Of a stretch of DNA of 46,487 nucleotides, positions 24,504 to 34,000 are shown piece after piece (position 1 is the first letter of the stretch; each line of letters opens with the position of its first letter). The position numbers and the translations under genes were made by a program. Source of the stretch: an uncultured Clostridia bacterium (GTDB lineage Bacteria; Bacillota; Clostridia; Christensenellales; Borkfalkiaceae); the NCBI GenBank assembly GCA_947629675.1, contig CANREM010000013.1, forward strand, positions 1-46,487, read 5' to 3'. The notes beneath the pieces were generated by a model, which was not told the DNA's origin, ran no database searches, and saw only the letters and a program-made list of their open reading frames with translations.

Positions 24504-27500
24504 AAGAGTTCTTCTCCTTTGAACAACTCGGGGGCGACTACCCGCTCCTCGGCGCGGACCTGCATGCGGGCGTGCCGACGGCGGTGTATGGGCTATCCGA
24601 TCCACTCAAATACCTTACCTGCGCACTTTTCTGTGGGCGGGCGATTTATATTACGGCGGACGCACTCACGGCGCAGCGGGCGGCGGAGACCATCCGCGCT
24701 TTATCCGGCAAAAAGGTCGCCCTGCTCCCTGCAAAAGACGAAGTCCTGACCTTCCGCAAGGCTCTCTCCAAAGATAATCTGTATAAGCGTCTTTCCGCCC
24801 TCTACGAATGGGAGAGGGGGGCGGATGTGCTTGTCGCCGACGTCGAGGCACTCGTCCAGCTCGCTCCGAAGAAGCTCCCCGCCTTCCACCTCGAGGTGGG
24901 CAAGGATACGGAGATGCGAAGTCTCGTTGCCGCCCTCGCCGAAGCGGGCTACGCGCGCGAATATTCGGTGGAGGCAAAGGGGGCGTTCGCCGTGCGCGGC
25001 GACATCCTCGACATCTTCCCCGTCAACTGCGACCACCCCGTCCGTATCGACTTCTTCGGCGACGAGGTGGAGGCCATCAAACCCTACGACGAGGTGACGG
25101 GGGAACGCCTCCCCAAACTTCCCCAAATCGACATCGTTGCGGCGACGGACGTCATTCTCTCCGAAGGCGACATCCCCCGCATCAAAGCGGAGATCGAGAG
25201 GGCGTTGAAGGGGGCGAAAAGCTCCGCGCAGTACACCCGCCTGTCCGAACTTTCGGCACAGCTCGAGAGCATGGGCTATTTGTCCGACTTCATCCTGCCT
25301 TTGACGCAAAACGCGGCACCCATGTCCGCGATCGCCCCTTCGGACACCCTCTTCATCTTCGATGAGAGCAAGCTCATCCGCGACAAGCTGGAGGGCCTCT
25401 ACTCCGAGCATGCGGCCCGCTTTTCCGCACTCTTCGAGGGGGGAGAGTGCATGCCCTTCTCTTTTGCGCAGTACATCCCCGAGGAGGCCGCGAAAAACTT
25501 CGCCTCCCGCCGCACCCTCGCCCTTGCCACCTTTGCGGGATATGTCGGCTTCTTCGACCCCTTAAAACTCTACAACTTCACCGCGGCCCCCGCCCGCCGC
25601 TATCTCAATTCGCTGCCCGATCTTCTCACCGATCTTCGCGCGTGGAGGCAGACGGGCTACCGCGTCATCCTCTTCGCGGGGAGCGGCGAGCGCGCCGAAA
25701 AGCTCAAGGAGACGCTCTCCGACGAGAACATTCCCTTCATCTCCGCCCTCCCCGGAAGGCTTATGGACTTTCGCGGCATCGCCATTCTTCCCGAAGCTCT
25801 TCCCGGCGGCTTCCTTCTGCATGAGTGCAAACTTGCCGTCATCGGCACGAACGACCTCTTCACCAAGGCTGCCGCAAACAGAAGGATCAAGCACAGGCGG
25901 GGGGATCTCTTCCTCGCTCCCGAGGTGGGGGACTATGCCGTCCACGAGACGTACGGCGTCGGCCGCATCACGGGGACGAAGAAGATCGAGACGACGGACG
26001 GCGTCAAGGAGTACATCGCCCTCGAATACAGCGGGGGCGACGCCCTGTATGTGCCCGTCGAGCAGATGGACATCTTGTCCAAATACATGGGCGGGGACAA
26101 CCCTTCGCTCTCGAAGATCGGCGGCGGGGAGTTCGAGCGCGTCAAGGCAAGGGTGCGCGCCTCCCTCAAGAAGATGGCCTTCGACCTCAAGGCCCTCTAT
26201 GCCGAACGGCAGGAGAAAAAGGGGTACGTCTTTCCCGAATACAGGGAGGAGATGGAGGAGTTCGCGGCCGCCTTCCCCTATGAGGAGACGGAGGACCAGC
26301 TCCGCTCCCTCGAGGAGATCATCGGGGACATGTGTTCGGAGAAGGTGATGGACAGGCTCCTGTGCGGCGACGTCGGCTTCGGCAAGACGGAAGTCGCCCT
26401 CCGCGCGGCATATCTCTGCATTCTCTCGGGGAGGCAGGCTGCCCTCATGTGCCCGAGTACCGTCCTTTCCGAACAGCACTTCCGCACGGCGGAGGAGCGG
26501 ATGAAGGAGTTCGGCGTCCGCGTCGCCTGCCTCAACCGTTTCCGCACCGAGCGGGAGCAAAAGAGCATTTTATCCGCCCTCGAAAAGGGGGATGTGGACC
26601 TTCTCATCGGCACCCACCGCCTTCTTTCGGAAGATGTGAAATTCCACGATTTGGGCCTTCTCATCCTCGACGAGGAACAGCGGTTCGGCGTCGAGCATAA
26701 AGAGAAGATCAAAAACGTCAAGCGGAGCGTGGACTGCCTCACGATGACGGCGACCCCCATCCCGCGCACCTTGCACCTGTCTCTTTCGGGCATCCGCGAC
26801 ATCTCCACCATCCAGACGCCGCCGCACGCCCGCCTGCCCGTGCAGACGTATGTCGCCGAGGAATCGGAGACGCTCATCCGCGACGCCGTCCTCCGCGAGA
26901 TCGCAAGGCGGGGACAGGTCTTTGTCCTCTATAACCGCGTGGAGAGCATCCACGCCTTCGCGACGCGGCTGAAAGAGATCCTTCCAGAGGCCCGCATCAC
27001 CCTCGCCCACGGGAGAATGGACAGAAATACCTTGGAGGGGAACGTATTCGGCTTCTACCGCGGGGAGTACGACGTCCTCGTCACGACGACGATCATCGAG
27101 AACGGCATCGACCTTCCCAACGCGAACACCCTCATCGTCATCGACAGCGACCGTCTCGGCATCTCCCAGCTCTACCAGCTCCGCGGAAGGGTGGGGCGGG
27201 GGGCGCGCCTCGCACACGCCTACTTCACCTTCAAGCCCGAGCGGGTGATGACGGAGAATGCCGCCGAACGCCTCAAGGCCATCATGCAGTTCACCGAACT
27301 CGGCTCCGGCTTCAAGATCGCGATGCGCGACCTCGAGATACGGGGCGCGGGGAACGTCCTCGGCGCGGAGCAGCACGGCCACATGGACAAAGTGGGCTAC
27401 GAGCTGTATGCGAAGATCCTTCGGGAGGAACTCACGGGGGAGCGGGAGGAGAGCGTCGATCTCGACATCAAGGTGTCCGCCTTCATTCCCGAGAGCTACG

Positions 27501-27889
27501 TGGAGTCCAACGCGGGCCGCATGGACTGCTACAAGCAGATCGCCGAGATCCGCTCGGCCGCCGATTACAAGCGGGTGTGTACCTCGATGGAGGAGAGCTA
27601 CGGCCCTCTTCCCGATCCGACGGTCAACCTTCTCGTCATCGCCGTGATGAAACGGTATGCCGCCCGCCTCAAGGTCAAAAAGGTCTCCGTCGGCCCCAAG
27701 GGGGGAACGCTCACCTTTTCCGCCCTCTCCGCCCTCGAAAAGTTGGACGCCGCCATGGACAGATATGCCGCCTATCTCAGCCTCGAGATGACGACCGCGC
27801 CCGTCCTTCGCTTCAAAAATATGGGCGAAGGGGGGAAGACGATGCTGCTCATGACGAAATTTTTGAAGTTTGCCGCAACTTTTCACTGA
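24500..27889 (+). CDS. mfd: Transcription-repair coupling factor
   Basis: The 1129-residue Mfd removes stalled RNA polymerase and recruits UvrA. In order: a UvrB-like N-terminal part with ALSGKKVALLPAKDEVLTF, the RNA-polymerase-interacting domain (RRGDLFLAPEVGDYAVHETYG-like, about residues 460-540), the helicase with Walker A LLCGDVGFGKTEVALRAAY (about 620-640), DEEQRFG near 723, TATPIPRTLHLSL, and the C-terminal TRCF domain. Length is standard. It follows pth with a 4-nt overlap, the usual Firmicute order. Confidence 0.97.
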   Translation: MKEFFSFEQLGGDYPLLGADLHAGVPTAVYGLSDPLKYLTCALFCGRAIYITADALTAQRAAETIRALSGKKVALLPAKDEVLTFRKALSKDNLYKRLSALYEWERGADVLVADVEALVQLAPKKLPAFHLEVGKDTEMRSLVAALAEAGYAREYSVEAKGAFAVRGDILDIFPVNCDHPVRIDFFGDEVEAIKPYDEVTGERLPKLPQIDIVAATDVILSEGDIPRIKAEIERALKGAKSSAQYTRLSELSAQLESMGYLSDFILPLTQNAAPMSAIAPSDTLFIFDESKLIRDKLEGLYSEHAARFSALFEGGECMPFSFAQYIPEEAAKNFASRRTLALATFAGYVGFFDPLKLYNFTAAPARRYLNSLPDLLTDLRAWRQTGYRVILFAGSGERAEKLKETLSDENIPFISALPGRLMDFRGIAILPEALPGGFLLHECKLAVIGTNDLFTKAAANRRIKHRRGDLFLAPEVGDYAVHETYGVGRITGTKKIETTDGVKEYIALEYSGGDALYVPVEQMDILSKYMGGDNPSLSKIGGGEFERVKARVRASLKKMAFDLKALYAERQEKKGYVFPEYREEMEEFAAAFPYEETEDQLRSLEEIIGDMCSEKVMDRLLCGDVGFGKTEVALRAAYLCILSGRQAALMCPSTVLSEQHFRTAEERMKEFGVRVACLNRFRTEREQKSILSALEKGDVDLLIGTHRLLSEDVKFHDLGLLILDEEQRFGVEHKEKIKNVKRSVDCLTMTATPIPRTLHLSLSGIRDISTIQTPPHARLPVQTYVAEESETLIRDAVLREIARRGQVFVLYNRVESIHAFATRLKEILPEARITLAHGRMDRNTLEGNVFGFYRGEYDVLVTTTIIENGIDLPNANTLIVIDSDRLGISQLYQLRGRVGRGARLAHAYFTFKPERVMTENAAERLKAIMQFTELGSGFKIAMRDLEIRGAGNVLGAEQHGHMDKVGYELYAKILREELTGEREESVDLDIKVSAFIPESYVESNAGRMDCYKQIAEIRSAADYKRVCTSMEESYGPLPDPTVNLLVIAVMKRYAARLKVKKVSVGPKGGTLTFSALSALEKLDAAMDRYAAYLSLEMTTAPVLRFKNMGEGGKTMLLMTKFLKFAATFH

Positions 27890-27906
27890 AATTCCTTGAA
27901 AATTAT

Positions 27907-27935
27907 TTGCACCTTTCGGGGAAATGCGTTATAAT
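27907..27935 (+). promoter_or_regulatory. Promoter of the foldase-like lipoprotein gene
   Basis: TTGCAC (27907-27912) and TATAAT (27930-27935), 17-nt spacer. The leader holds a GTGCG/CGCAC hairpin (27943-27974) before the GGAG ribosome site. Confidence 0.8.
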
Positions 27936-28012
27936 GGAGAGAGTGCGGGGGCGCACACCTATGTGCGCGCACGCAAAAAGTTATTGGGAAAACAATTTTC
28001 GGAGTTACGTTT

Positions 28013-30229
28013 ATGAATGTCAAAAAGAAGACGGCGGCGGTAGCCCTTGCGGCGGTATTTGCGATCGGCACCTGCGGCGCGCTCGCGGGCTGCGATGCAC
28101 TCACTGTTCAGAATCTCACCGTGGACTACAACCGCACCGTTGCTACGGTCAATCTCGGGAAGAGCGATGCATTCACAAAGGATGACGGCGAGTTCAAGGG
28201 CCTGGATGCCTCCAAACTCATCGGCGATGCCACCATCGCGAAGCGCGAACTCGTCATGAGCTTCATCTCCAACGGTTCCAATCTCGTGCAGTCCTACGGC
28301 ATGAGCGTCGAGCAGGCCTTCGACTTCCTCCTCAACAACCTCATCCAGCGCGAAGTGAACGTGCAATATGCGAAGGCCTACTTCTGCAAGACGGATAACG
28401 AATATAATGTCGCCGGCTACGAGACCGCGGTCGGGACGGCGGGGGCAACTGCCACCGAAGCCAAGAAGGAACAGGCGGGCCTTGCGTACTTCCTCGACGA
28501 CGACGAACAGGCAAAGGCACTCTATGACCTTCGCGTCGCCATCAACAGCGCGATCGACAATCAGGAGCAGGGCCTCATCAAGGCGGCGGAGGACGACCAC
28601 GACCACACCGCCGATTCGGATGTCCGCACCCTTCCGACGGGCGCGGAGACGGTCAGCGAAGATTTCTACGACACCGAATATCGCATCTATACGGGCAGAG
28701 AGACGGTGCTCGGCAGCTACGAAAAGCTCGACGGTTCCACTGTCGCCACCCGTAAGGCGGCCTACAACCTCTTCATCACCAACCTCTACAGCGGCGACCA
28801 GCTCAAGAAGGGGGAGGACACCACGAAACTCGAAGAGACCGACTACTTTGCACGCCAGCTCGTTTTGCAATACAAGTCCGCCCTTCTCGAAAAGCTCAAT
28901 GACGCCTTCGAGGCGGAAGCGGTCAACGGCCTCACCGCAGGGTGGGCAAAGTCCGTCTTTGACTCGGAAGTCGAAGACCAGAAGGCGGAATATCTGAAGG
29001 AGAGACAGGGGAACAAGGACGCGTTCGAGGAGGCCTTCAACGGCATCTCCGATTCCTCCTTCGTATTCGCTCCCTATGACTATGGCTACGGTTATGTGCT
29101 CAACATCCTCCTTCCCTTCTCCACGCTGCAGACGGAAGAGCTTTCGAGCTTCACGAACGATCTCGGCGATGCGAAGGGAGCGAAATATGCGGCTCGCGCC
29201 CGCCTCCTCGAGAAGGTGAAGGCGACCGACCAGCGCGGCACTTGGTTCACCGGCCACGAGAACTATTCGTACGAAGCGGATGAAGCGGATGAAGCCTTCA
29301 CAGGCGGTGACGATACCCGTAGTTACCTCTTCTTCGAGAACAGCTTCACCAAGAGCGACGACGTCAAGGACGGCAATACCGTCATCCAATCCGCACAGTA
29401 CGAGAAGATCAAGAACTACCTCGGCAAGTACTCCTACAACGGCACGGTGGAGCCGGGCGATGAGGAGGGCGAAGTCAAAAAGGCCAATCCAAACCGCATC
29501 AGCATCGACGATTTCCTCGCCGAGATGAAGGGATACATGAAATATGCGAATTCCGCGCTCGGCGAAGAGTTCGCGACCGCCGACCTTGAATTTGTTGACC
29601 TTCCCAAATACAACAACGAGGCTTACAAGGCGAATTACTTCACACGCGAGAGCTTCTATAAGACAGACGGAAAAGTAGATTACGATTCTTTCATCTACGA
29701 AATCGGCAAGATCGGGTATTTCACAGAAAACAAGTTCGACCCCAACAGGATGTTTGTTTCGGGTACGCCCGAGAATGTCGCCTTCTCCGTCATAAACGAA
29801 CTCTCCTTTGCGTACAATACGGATACAGCAGGTCTCAATAGCTATCTCGGCTACATGATCTCGCCCTATCAGACGTCGTATATGAAGGAGTTCGAGTATG
29901 CGGCACAGCTTGCAGTGAGCCTCGGCGCGGGCAGCTACGTCGTCGTTCCCACCGACTACGGCTGGCACATCATCTACTGCACCTTCTCCTTCGCGGACGT
30001 GAGTACAGAAAACGGCGGCGACGGCGTGGCCTTCACCTTCGACCGCGAACAGGCGGAGGGCGGAGCGAACGAAGTGGAGGACAGCTTCTCCTATCTCTAC
30101 TTCGAACAGCTCAAATCGGACGTCGTCGATTCGGAGATCTCCCGCCGTCAGAGCGCGATCCTCGAGAAATATGTGGACGATTCCTCCGAAAAGCATGAAG
30201 GAGCATATAAGGATCTATTGAGACTCTGA
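28013..30229 (+). CDS. Large PrsA/SurA-like foldase lipoprotein
   Basis: The 738-residue exported lipoprotein has a signal peptide with lipobox LAGC (Cys27). It then has a SurA-N-like region beginning ATIAKRELVMSFISNGS and a parvulin-like C-terminal segment with VPTDYGWHIIYCTFSF, matching the YGYHII end of PpiC domains. In Clostridia a PrsA-type peptidyl-prolyl isomerase gene commonly follows mfd, which supports the call. It is more than twice the usual length (about 300 residues), with a long acidic Tyr-rich middle. I cannot tell whether the isomerase site is intact. It would act outside the membrane on secreted proteins. Confidence 0.7.
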   Translation: MNVKKKTAAVALAAVFAIGTCGALAGCDALTVQNLTVDYNRTVATVNLGKSDAFTKDDGEFKGLDASKLIGDATIAKRELVMSFISNGSNLVQSYGMSVEQAFDFLLNNLIQREVNVQYAKAYFCKTDNEYNVAGYETAVGTAGATATEAKKEQAGLAYFLDDDEQAKALYDLRVAINSAIDNQEQGLIKAAEDDHDHTADSDVRTLPTGAETVSEDFYDTEYRIYTGRETVLGSYEKLDGSTVATRKAAYNLFITNLYSGDQLKKGEDTTKLEETDYFARQLVLQYKSALLEKLNDAFEAEAVNGLTAGWAKSVFDSEVEDQKAEYLKERQGNKDAFEEAFNGISDSSFVFAPYDYGYGYVLNILLPFSTLQTEELSSFTNDLGDAKGAKYAARARLLEKVKATDQRGTWFTGHENYSYEADEADEAFTGGDDTRSYLFFENSFTKSDDVKDGNTVIQSAQYEKIKNYLGKYSYNGTVEPGDEEGEVKKANPNRISIDDFLAEMKGYMKYANSALGEEFATADLEFVDLPKYNNEAYKANYFTRESFYKTDGKVDYDSFIYEIGKIGYFTENKFDPNRMFVSGTPENVAFSVINELSFAYNTDTAGLNSYLGYMISPYQTSYMKEFEYAAQLAVSLGAGSYVVVPTDYGWHIIYCTFSFADVSTENGGDGVAFTFDREQAEGGANEVEDSFSYLYFEQLKSDVVDSEISRRQSAILEKYVDDSSEKHEGAYKDLLRL

Positions 30230-30250
30230 ATTTCATCATTCGGGTCTTGA

Positions 30251-31072
30251 ATGGAAGTTTTCAAAACGATACTCAAATATCTGTTGCTCGGTACGGTGCA
30301 GGGACTCTGTGAGTTCCTGCCCGTTTCATCTTCAGGCCATCTTGTCCTCCTGCAGCGCGCCCTCGGATTTTCGGCGGAAGGGGGAAGGATGACCTTTTTG
30401 AATTTGCTCCTGCACCTCGGCACTCTCATCTCCGTTGTCATCGTGTTCAGAAGGGACATCCTCGCCCTCTTCAAAAGGCCGTTCAAGCCCCTCGGCATGC
30501 TCCTTGTCGCGACCATCCCCGCGGGTCTCTCCGGCGTCCTCTTCGAGGGGAAGATCGACGAAGCGTTCGCGGGAGATGCGGGAGCCATCCTCCTTGCCGT
30601 CTGCTTTCTTACGACGGCAATTCTTCTCATCGCATGCGAGATCGTCGCCAAACGGAGGAAGCGGACGCGTCCCCTCGGCTGGAAGCAGTCGGCCGCGATG
30701 GGGGTGATGCAGGCCGTCGCCATCCTTCCGGGGATCTCGCGGAGCGGCTCGACGATCGCCATGGGCACCTTTGCGGGGGCGGACACGAAGGAGGCCGCAC
30801 GCTTTTCCTTCCTCATGAGCATCCCCATCATTTTGGGCGGTGCCCTGTTTTCCGCAAAGGACCTCTTCTCGCCCTCGGGAATGTTTACGGGCGTCGGGGC
30901 GGCGGAGATCGTCGGAATGCTGCTCGGGGTGGCCGCCGCGGCCATCTCGGGGTACTTTGCGATAAAGCTCGTCCTGCGGGCGGCGGGGAAGGCGGGCTAC
31001 CGCTCCTTCGCCTTCTACCTCGTCCTTCTTTCGCTCTTCACCTTCACGCTGTCTGCAACAGGCCGCCTTTAA
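30251..31072 (+). CDS. uppP: Undecaprenyl-diphosphatase
   Basis: The 273-residue integral membrane enzyme (UppP/BacA) recycles the undecaprenyl carrier used for cell-wall synthesis and gives bacitracin tolerance. The two signature motifs are present: VQGLCEFLPVSSSGHLVLLQ (residues 17-36) and LPGISRSGSTIAMGTFAG (about 159-176). Several further membrane helices are visible. It follows the foldase gene by 21 nt with a weak ribosome site, so the two may be cotranscribed. Confidence 0.96.
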   Translation: MEVFKTILKYLLLGTVQGLCEFLPVSSSGHLVLLQRALGFSAEGGRMTFLNLLLHLGTLISVVIVFRRDILALFKRPFKPLGMLLVATIPAGLSGVLFEGKIDEAFAGDAGAILLAVCFLTTAILLIACEIVAKRRKRTRPLGWKQSAAMGVMQAVAILPGISRSGSTIAMGTFAGADTKEAARFSFLMSIPIILGGALFSAKDLFSPSGMFTGVGAAEIVGMLLGVAAAAISGYFAIKLVLRAAGKAGYRSFAFYLVLLSLFTFTLSATGRL

Positions 31073-31124
31073 GGATGTATGAGAAGGGAGTTTCTTCGCA
31101 TACTGCCTGTAAGGAGGATAGGAT

Positions 31125-31277
31125 ATGAAACTTAATTCAGGCGACATCTGCCCCAAGACGGGTGCGTACAAGGTCATTGACAGAAACGGCAAAGTCATCA
31201 ACACCGTCTATGTCGGCGAAGGGGAGACGATGCCCCCCACACAGTTCTCCGGTTGCTACTACGAAAGCGAGAACTAA
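31125..31277 (+). CDS. YjzC-like small protein
   Basis: A 50-residue protein begins MKLNSGDICPKTGAYKVIDR and continues with GKVINTVYVGEGETMPP. This fits the YjzC family of small Firmicute proteins (pattern: P-G.x.P.TG.Y, then G..x.GE.xPP). A strong ribosome site, AAGGAGG, lies 9 nt upstream. Function unknown; it may have a rubredoxin-like or SH3-like beta fold. Confidence 0.75.
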   Translation: MKLNSGDICPKTGAYKVIDRNGKVINTVYVGEGETMPPTQFSGCYYESEN

Positions 31278-31289
31278 ATAAAGGAAAAC

Positions 31290-31445
31290 GAAAAACAGCT
31301 CCTCCCTCGGGAGGAGCTGTCACGCTTCGCGTGACTGAGGTGGGGCGTACCGCTTGCCCACCCCTTGAGGGGTGGGTGTCGCCTTCGGCGACGGAAGGGG
31401 TGTCCCCCCGTCACCCTTTTTCTCCCCCGCGCATAGCATGGGGAA
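31290..31445. repeat. Two double-hairpin dispersed repeats
   Basis: AGCTCCTCCC/GGGAGGAGCT followed by CACGCTTCGCGTG (31298-31335), then CCACCCCTTGAGGGGTGG followed by GTCGCCTTCGGCGAC (31359-31400). Both end in a G-rich tail. Confidence 0.75.
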
Positions 31446-31466
31446 AAGAGTGAAAGGGGGACTTTT

Positions 31467-31949
31467 ATGCAGGAAAACATCACGGCCGAGAGGGAGATCA
31501 CCGAAGATCCGCGCGCACTCAGGCTCGTCGCACCCGCCTATGCGGGCAAGAACGGCGCGCTCACCGCCGCACTGCAATACGTCTATCAGGTCGTCCTCCT
31601 CGGCAGGGGACATGCGGAAGCGGGCAAGTCACTCGAAAAACTTGCCGCCGCCAAGCTCTTTGAACTCGAAAAGCTCGGCACCGTCATCCAAAAACTCGGT
31701 GCCGACCCTGTCTTTACCGCCTGCCCGCCCTATCCCGTGAGCTACCACGCCGCATCCGCCGTGGACTACGCAAAGGACCTTCCCGCGATGCTCGAGGCAG
31801 ATCTCCGCCTCGAACGCGCCGCCATCGAGCGGTACACACGCATGCTCTCCGATCTCGGGGATCCCGCCCTCTGCTCTCAGATCTTCGCCTTGAAGAGCGG
31901 GTGCGAGGAAAACGTCAAGCAGCTGCTCCTTCTCAAGAGCCGCCTCTGA
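31467..31949 (+). CDS. Ferritin-like protein with altered metal ligands
   Basis: The 160-residue all-helical protein fits a four-helix ferritin-like fold: AALQYVYQVVLLG for helix 1, AAAKLFELEKLGTVIQKLGADP for helix 2, LEADLRLERAAIERYTRMLSD for helix 3 and GCEENVKQLLLL for helix 4. In active relatives helix 2 reads like AEMRHLEMLG and helix 4 like DEEHV; here the expected Glu and His in helix 2 are Lys and Glu, and the helix 4 His is Asn. It may be a non-enzymatic member. AAAGGGGG precedes the ATG. Confidence 0.65.
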   Translation: MQENITAEREITEDPRALRLVAPAYAGKNGALTAALQYVYQVVLLGRGHAEAGKSLEKLAAAKLFELEKLGTVIQKLGADPVFTACPPYPVSYHAASAVDYAKDLPAMLEADLRLERAAIERYTRMLSDLGDPALCSQIFALKSGCEENVKQLLLLKSRL

Positions 31950-31953
31950 AATT

Positions 31954-32670
31954 TTATTTCTCGGGCATGAACTTCCAATAGCGCACGGGCATGTAGCCGC
32001 GCATCTGCTTGAGCCTCTCCCGCGAGGGGATATTCACGCTCTTATAGTAGTGCTTCCAGAGATCTTGCCACTCCTCCTCATCGGAGGAGAGGGCAAGTTC
32101 CGCCTTTTCGAGCGGCGCGGTAAAGACATGGTCCCCGTCAAAGATGGCCGCTTTTTTTCTTCCCACGTCGTGGATGACGAAGGGGATGGGCGCAAGCCGC
32201 GTGCGGAAGTGGGGCAATATGAGATCGCAGATGTCGTTGTCGGGGGCAAAGGGGGCATAGAGCGCGCCGCTCGCACTCTCCATAAAGCGCAGAAATCCGT
32301 GGAAGCGATGCACCTCGAATTCCACCCTGCGGATGCACTCCATGGCCGCAAAGACGGCATCCTCGGCGAGCATCTTCCTCACGGGACAGCCGCGCGCCGC
32401 GATGAGGCGGAAATATTCGAACGCCACCGTGTCGCGGTCCTCCTGCCCGCTGCGAAGGAGAAGGTCCAGCTCTTTCAAGCAGTCCCTGTCCAGCTCTTTG
32501 AGCCGCGCCTCCGCCCGCCTCGCACGGTCGGGATCCGACCGCACAAAGGCGGCATTCTGCCCGACGGAGAGCTGCTTTGTCCCCGAGACAAGCACCGCCT
32601 CCTCGTCGGGATAGGCGAGGAGAAAGGCTGTGAGGAATGCGTCTTTTGTTCCGTCATAGAAATAGATCAT
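31954..32670 (-). CDS. DUF4130 (TIGR03915-type) predicted DNA-metabolism protein
   Basis: The 238-residue protein starts MIYFYDGTKDAFLTAFLLAY, typical of the TIGR03915/DUF4130 family, and has the blocks RVEFEVHRFHGFLRF, PHFRTRLAPIPFVIHD and YYKSVNIPSRERLKQMRGYMP. The family is annotated as probable DNA metabolism and in some species is fused to a uracil-DNA-glycosylase-like domain; no such domain is here. It overlaps the radical SAM gene by 4 nt, so the two are one operon. Confidence 0.9.
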   Translation of the reverse strand: MIYFYDGTKDAFLTAFLLAYPDEEAVLVSGTKQLSVGQNAAFVRSDPDRARRAEARLKELDRDCLKELDLLLRSGQEDRDTVAFEYFRLIAARGCPVRKMLAEDAVFAAMECIRRVEFEVHRFHGFLRFMESASGALYAPFAPDNDICDLILPHFRTRLAPIPFVIHDVGRKKAAIFDGDHVFTAPLEKAELALSSDEEEWQDLWKHYYKSVNIPSRERLKQMRGYMPVRYWKFMPEK

Positions 32671-33917
32671 AGTTCCCCCGTGAGTGCGGAGAGCGCGGTC
32701 TCGCGGTCGGAAAAGAGGGAGAGCTGCACCGCTCCTTCCCGCTTTTCACCCGCCGCAATGGCCCCGCGGATGCCCTTTTCGCCCTCCGCTCCGAAAAATT
32801 TACCGTTTGCCGTGATAAAGTGCCGCGCCCGTTTCAAGACGACGCGCATTTTTTTGAGATCTTCGAAGGTGAGCTTTGTGTATTTCCTCGCCTCCATGAT
32901 CCTGTATGCACTGCGCGCGCCGATCCCGGGGACGCGCAGAAGCACTTCCAGGGGCGCGCGGTTGACTTCGACGGGAAAGAGGTGCAGGTTGCGAAGTGCC
33001 CACGCACACTTCGGGTCGAAGTCCAAAGAGAGATCCCCGTCTCCCTCCACGATCTCCTCCGCGTCGAATCCATAGAAGCGGAGCAGCCAATCCGCCTGAT
33101 AGAGCCTGTGTTCCCGCATGCTCCCCGCCGCCGTCTCGGGGAGAAGGGGATCGTGTACGACGGGCACATAGGAGGAATAATACACCCTCTTCAGCCCCGT
33201 CTGCCTGTATAAACTCTGCGTGAGGCGCAGGATCTGTCCGTCCGGCTCTGGGGAGGCCCCCACGATGAGCTGTGTCGTCTGCCCCGCGGGGAGGAAGTGT
33301 CCCTTCCGCTTTTCCTCGCAGAAGATCTTCCGCTCCCTCTGCAGCTGTTTCATGGGAAGAAGGAGGCTCTCCCTGCTCTTTTGCGGGGCGAGGAGTTTGA
33401 GGCTCTTCTCCGTCGGAAGCTCGATATTGTAGCTCATGCGGTCGGCATATTTTGCCGCCTCATGCACGAGAAGAGGATCCGCGCGGGGAATGCCCTTCAG
33501 GTGGATATATCCGCAGAACTTGTATTCGGTGCGCAGTTTTTTCACCGTCAGAAGGAGCTGTTCCATCGCAAAGTCAGGGCTTTTCACCACGGCGGAGGAG
33601 AGGAACAGTCCCTCGATATAGTTGCGTTTATAGAAGTCGATGGTCAGCTCGCAGATCTCCTCGGGCGTCGCCGTCATGCGGGGAACGTCCGCGTCCGAGC
33701 GGGACATGCAGTACTTGCAGTTGAAGATACAGTCGTTGGAGAGCAAAATCTTGAGAAGGGAGATGCACCGCCCGTCGGGCGTGAAGGAGTGACAGCACCC
33801 CGAAACATACCCGTTCCCGATGCCGCCCTCGTTTCTTCTCGCGCTCCCCGAGGAGGAGCAGGACACATCGTATTTCGCGCTCTCCGTGAGAACTTTGAGT
33901 TTCTCCGCATCGATCAT
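32667..33917 (-). CDS. Radical SAM protein, putative DNA modification/repair (TIGR03916-type)
   Basis: The 416-residue protein binds a 4Fe-4S cluster through CIFNCKYC (CxxxCxxC, about residues 56-63) and has a C-terminal helix-hairpin-helix, LLRVPGIGARSAYRIMEAR, for DNA binding. The N-terminus KLKVLTESAKYDVSCSSSGS is diagnostic of the TIGR03916 family, which always pairs with DUF4130. A DNA-repair role is predicted but unproven. A perfect promoter ends 6 nt before the chosen ATG, so the message appears leaderless; an ATG 6 nt further upstream would lie directly against the -10 box. Confidence 0.92.
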   Translation of the reverse strand: MIDAEKLKVLTESAKYDVSCSSSGSARRNEGGIGNGYVSGCCHSFTPDGRCISLLKILLSNDCIFNCKYCMSRSDADVPRMTATPEEICELTIDFYKRNYIEGLFLSSAVVKSPDFAMEQLLLTVKKLRTEYKFCGYIHLKGIPRADPLLVHEAAKYADRMSYNIELPTEKSLKLLAPQKSRESLLLPMKQLQRERKIFCEEKRKGHFLPAGQTTQLIVGASPEPDGQILRLTQSLYRQTGLKRVYYSSYVPVVHDPLLPETAAGSMREHRLYQADWLLRFYGFDAEEIVEGDGDLSLDFDPKCAWALRNLHLFPVEVNRAPLEVLLRVPGIGARSAYRIMEARKYTKLTFEDLKKMRVVLKRARHFITANGKFFGAEGEKGIRGAIAAGEKREGAVQLSLFSDRETALSALTGEL

Positions 33918-33923
33918 GACCAT

Positions 33924-33952
33924 ATTATAACACGCGCGTGCGCGTTTGTCAA
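33924..33952 (-). promoter_or_regulatory. Consensus promoter of the radical SAM / DUF4130 operon
   Basis: On the minus strand TTGACA (33947-33952) and TATAAT (33924-33929) with a 17-nt spacer containing alternating CGCG. Six nt separate the -10 from the start codon. Confidence 0.9.
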
Positions 33953-34000
33953 ACGTTTGTTCCAAAATTTCGAAACTAATGTTTGGAAAATTTTTCCAGC

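Noticed and set aside
27959-30196. 745-codon minus-strand frame opposite the foldase gene
   Set aside because: It is the exact antisense of a gene with signal peptide, lipobox and promoter; the sequence is a compositional shadow.
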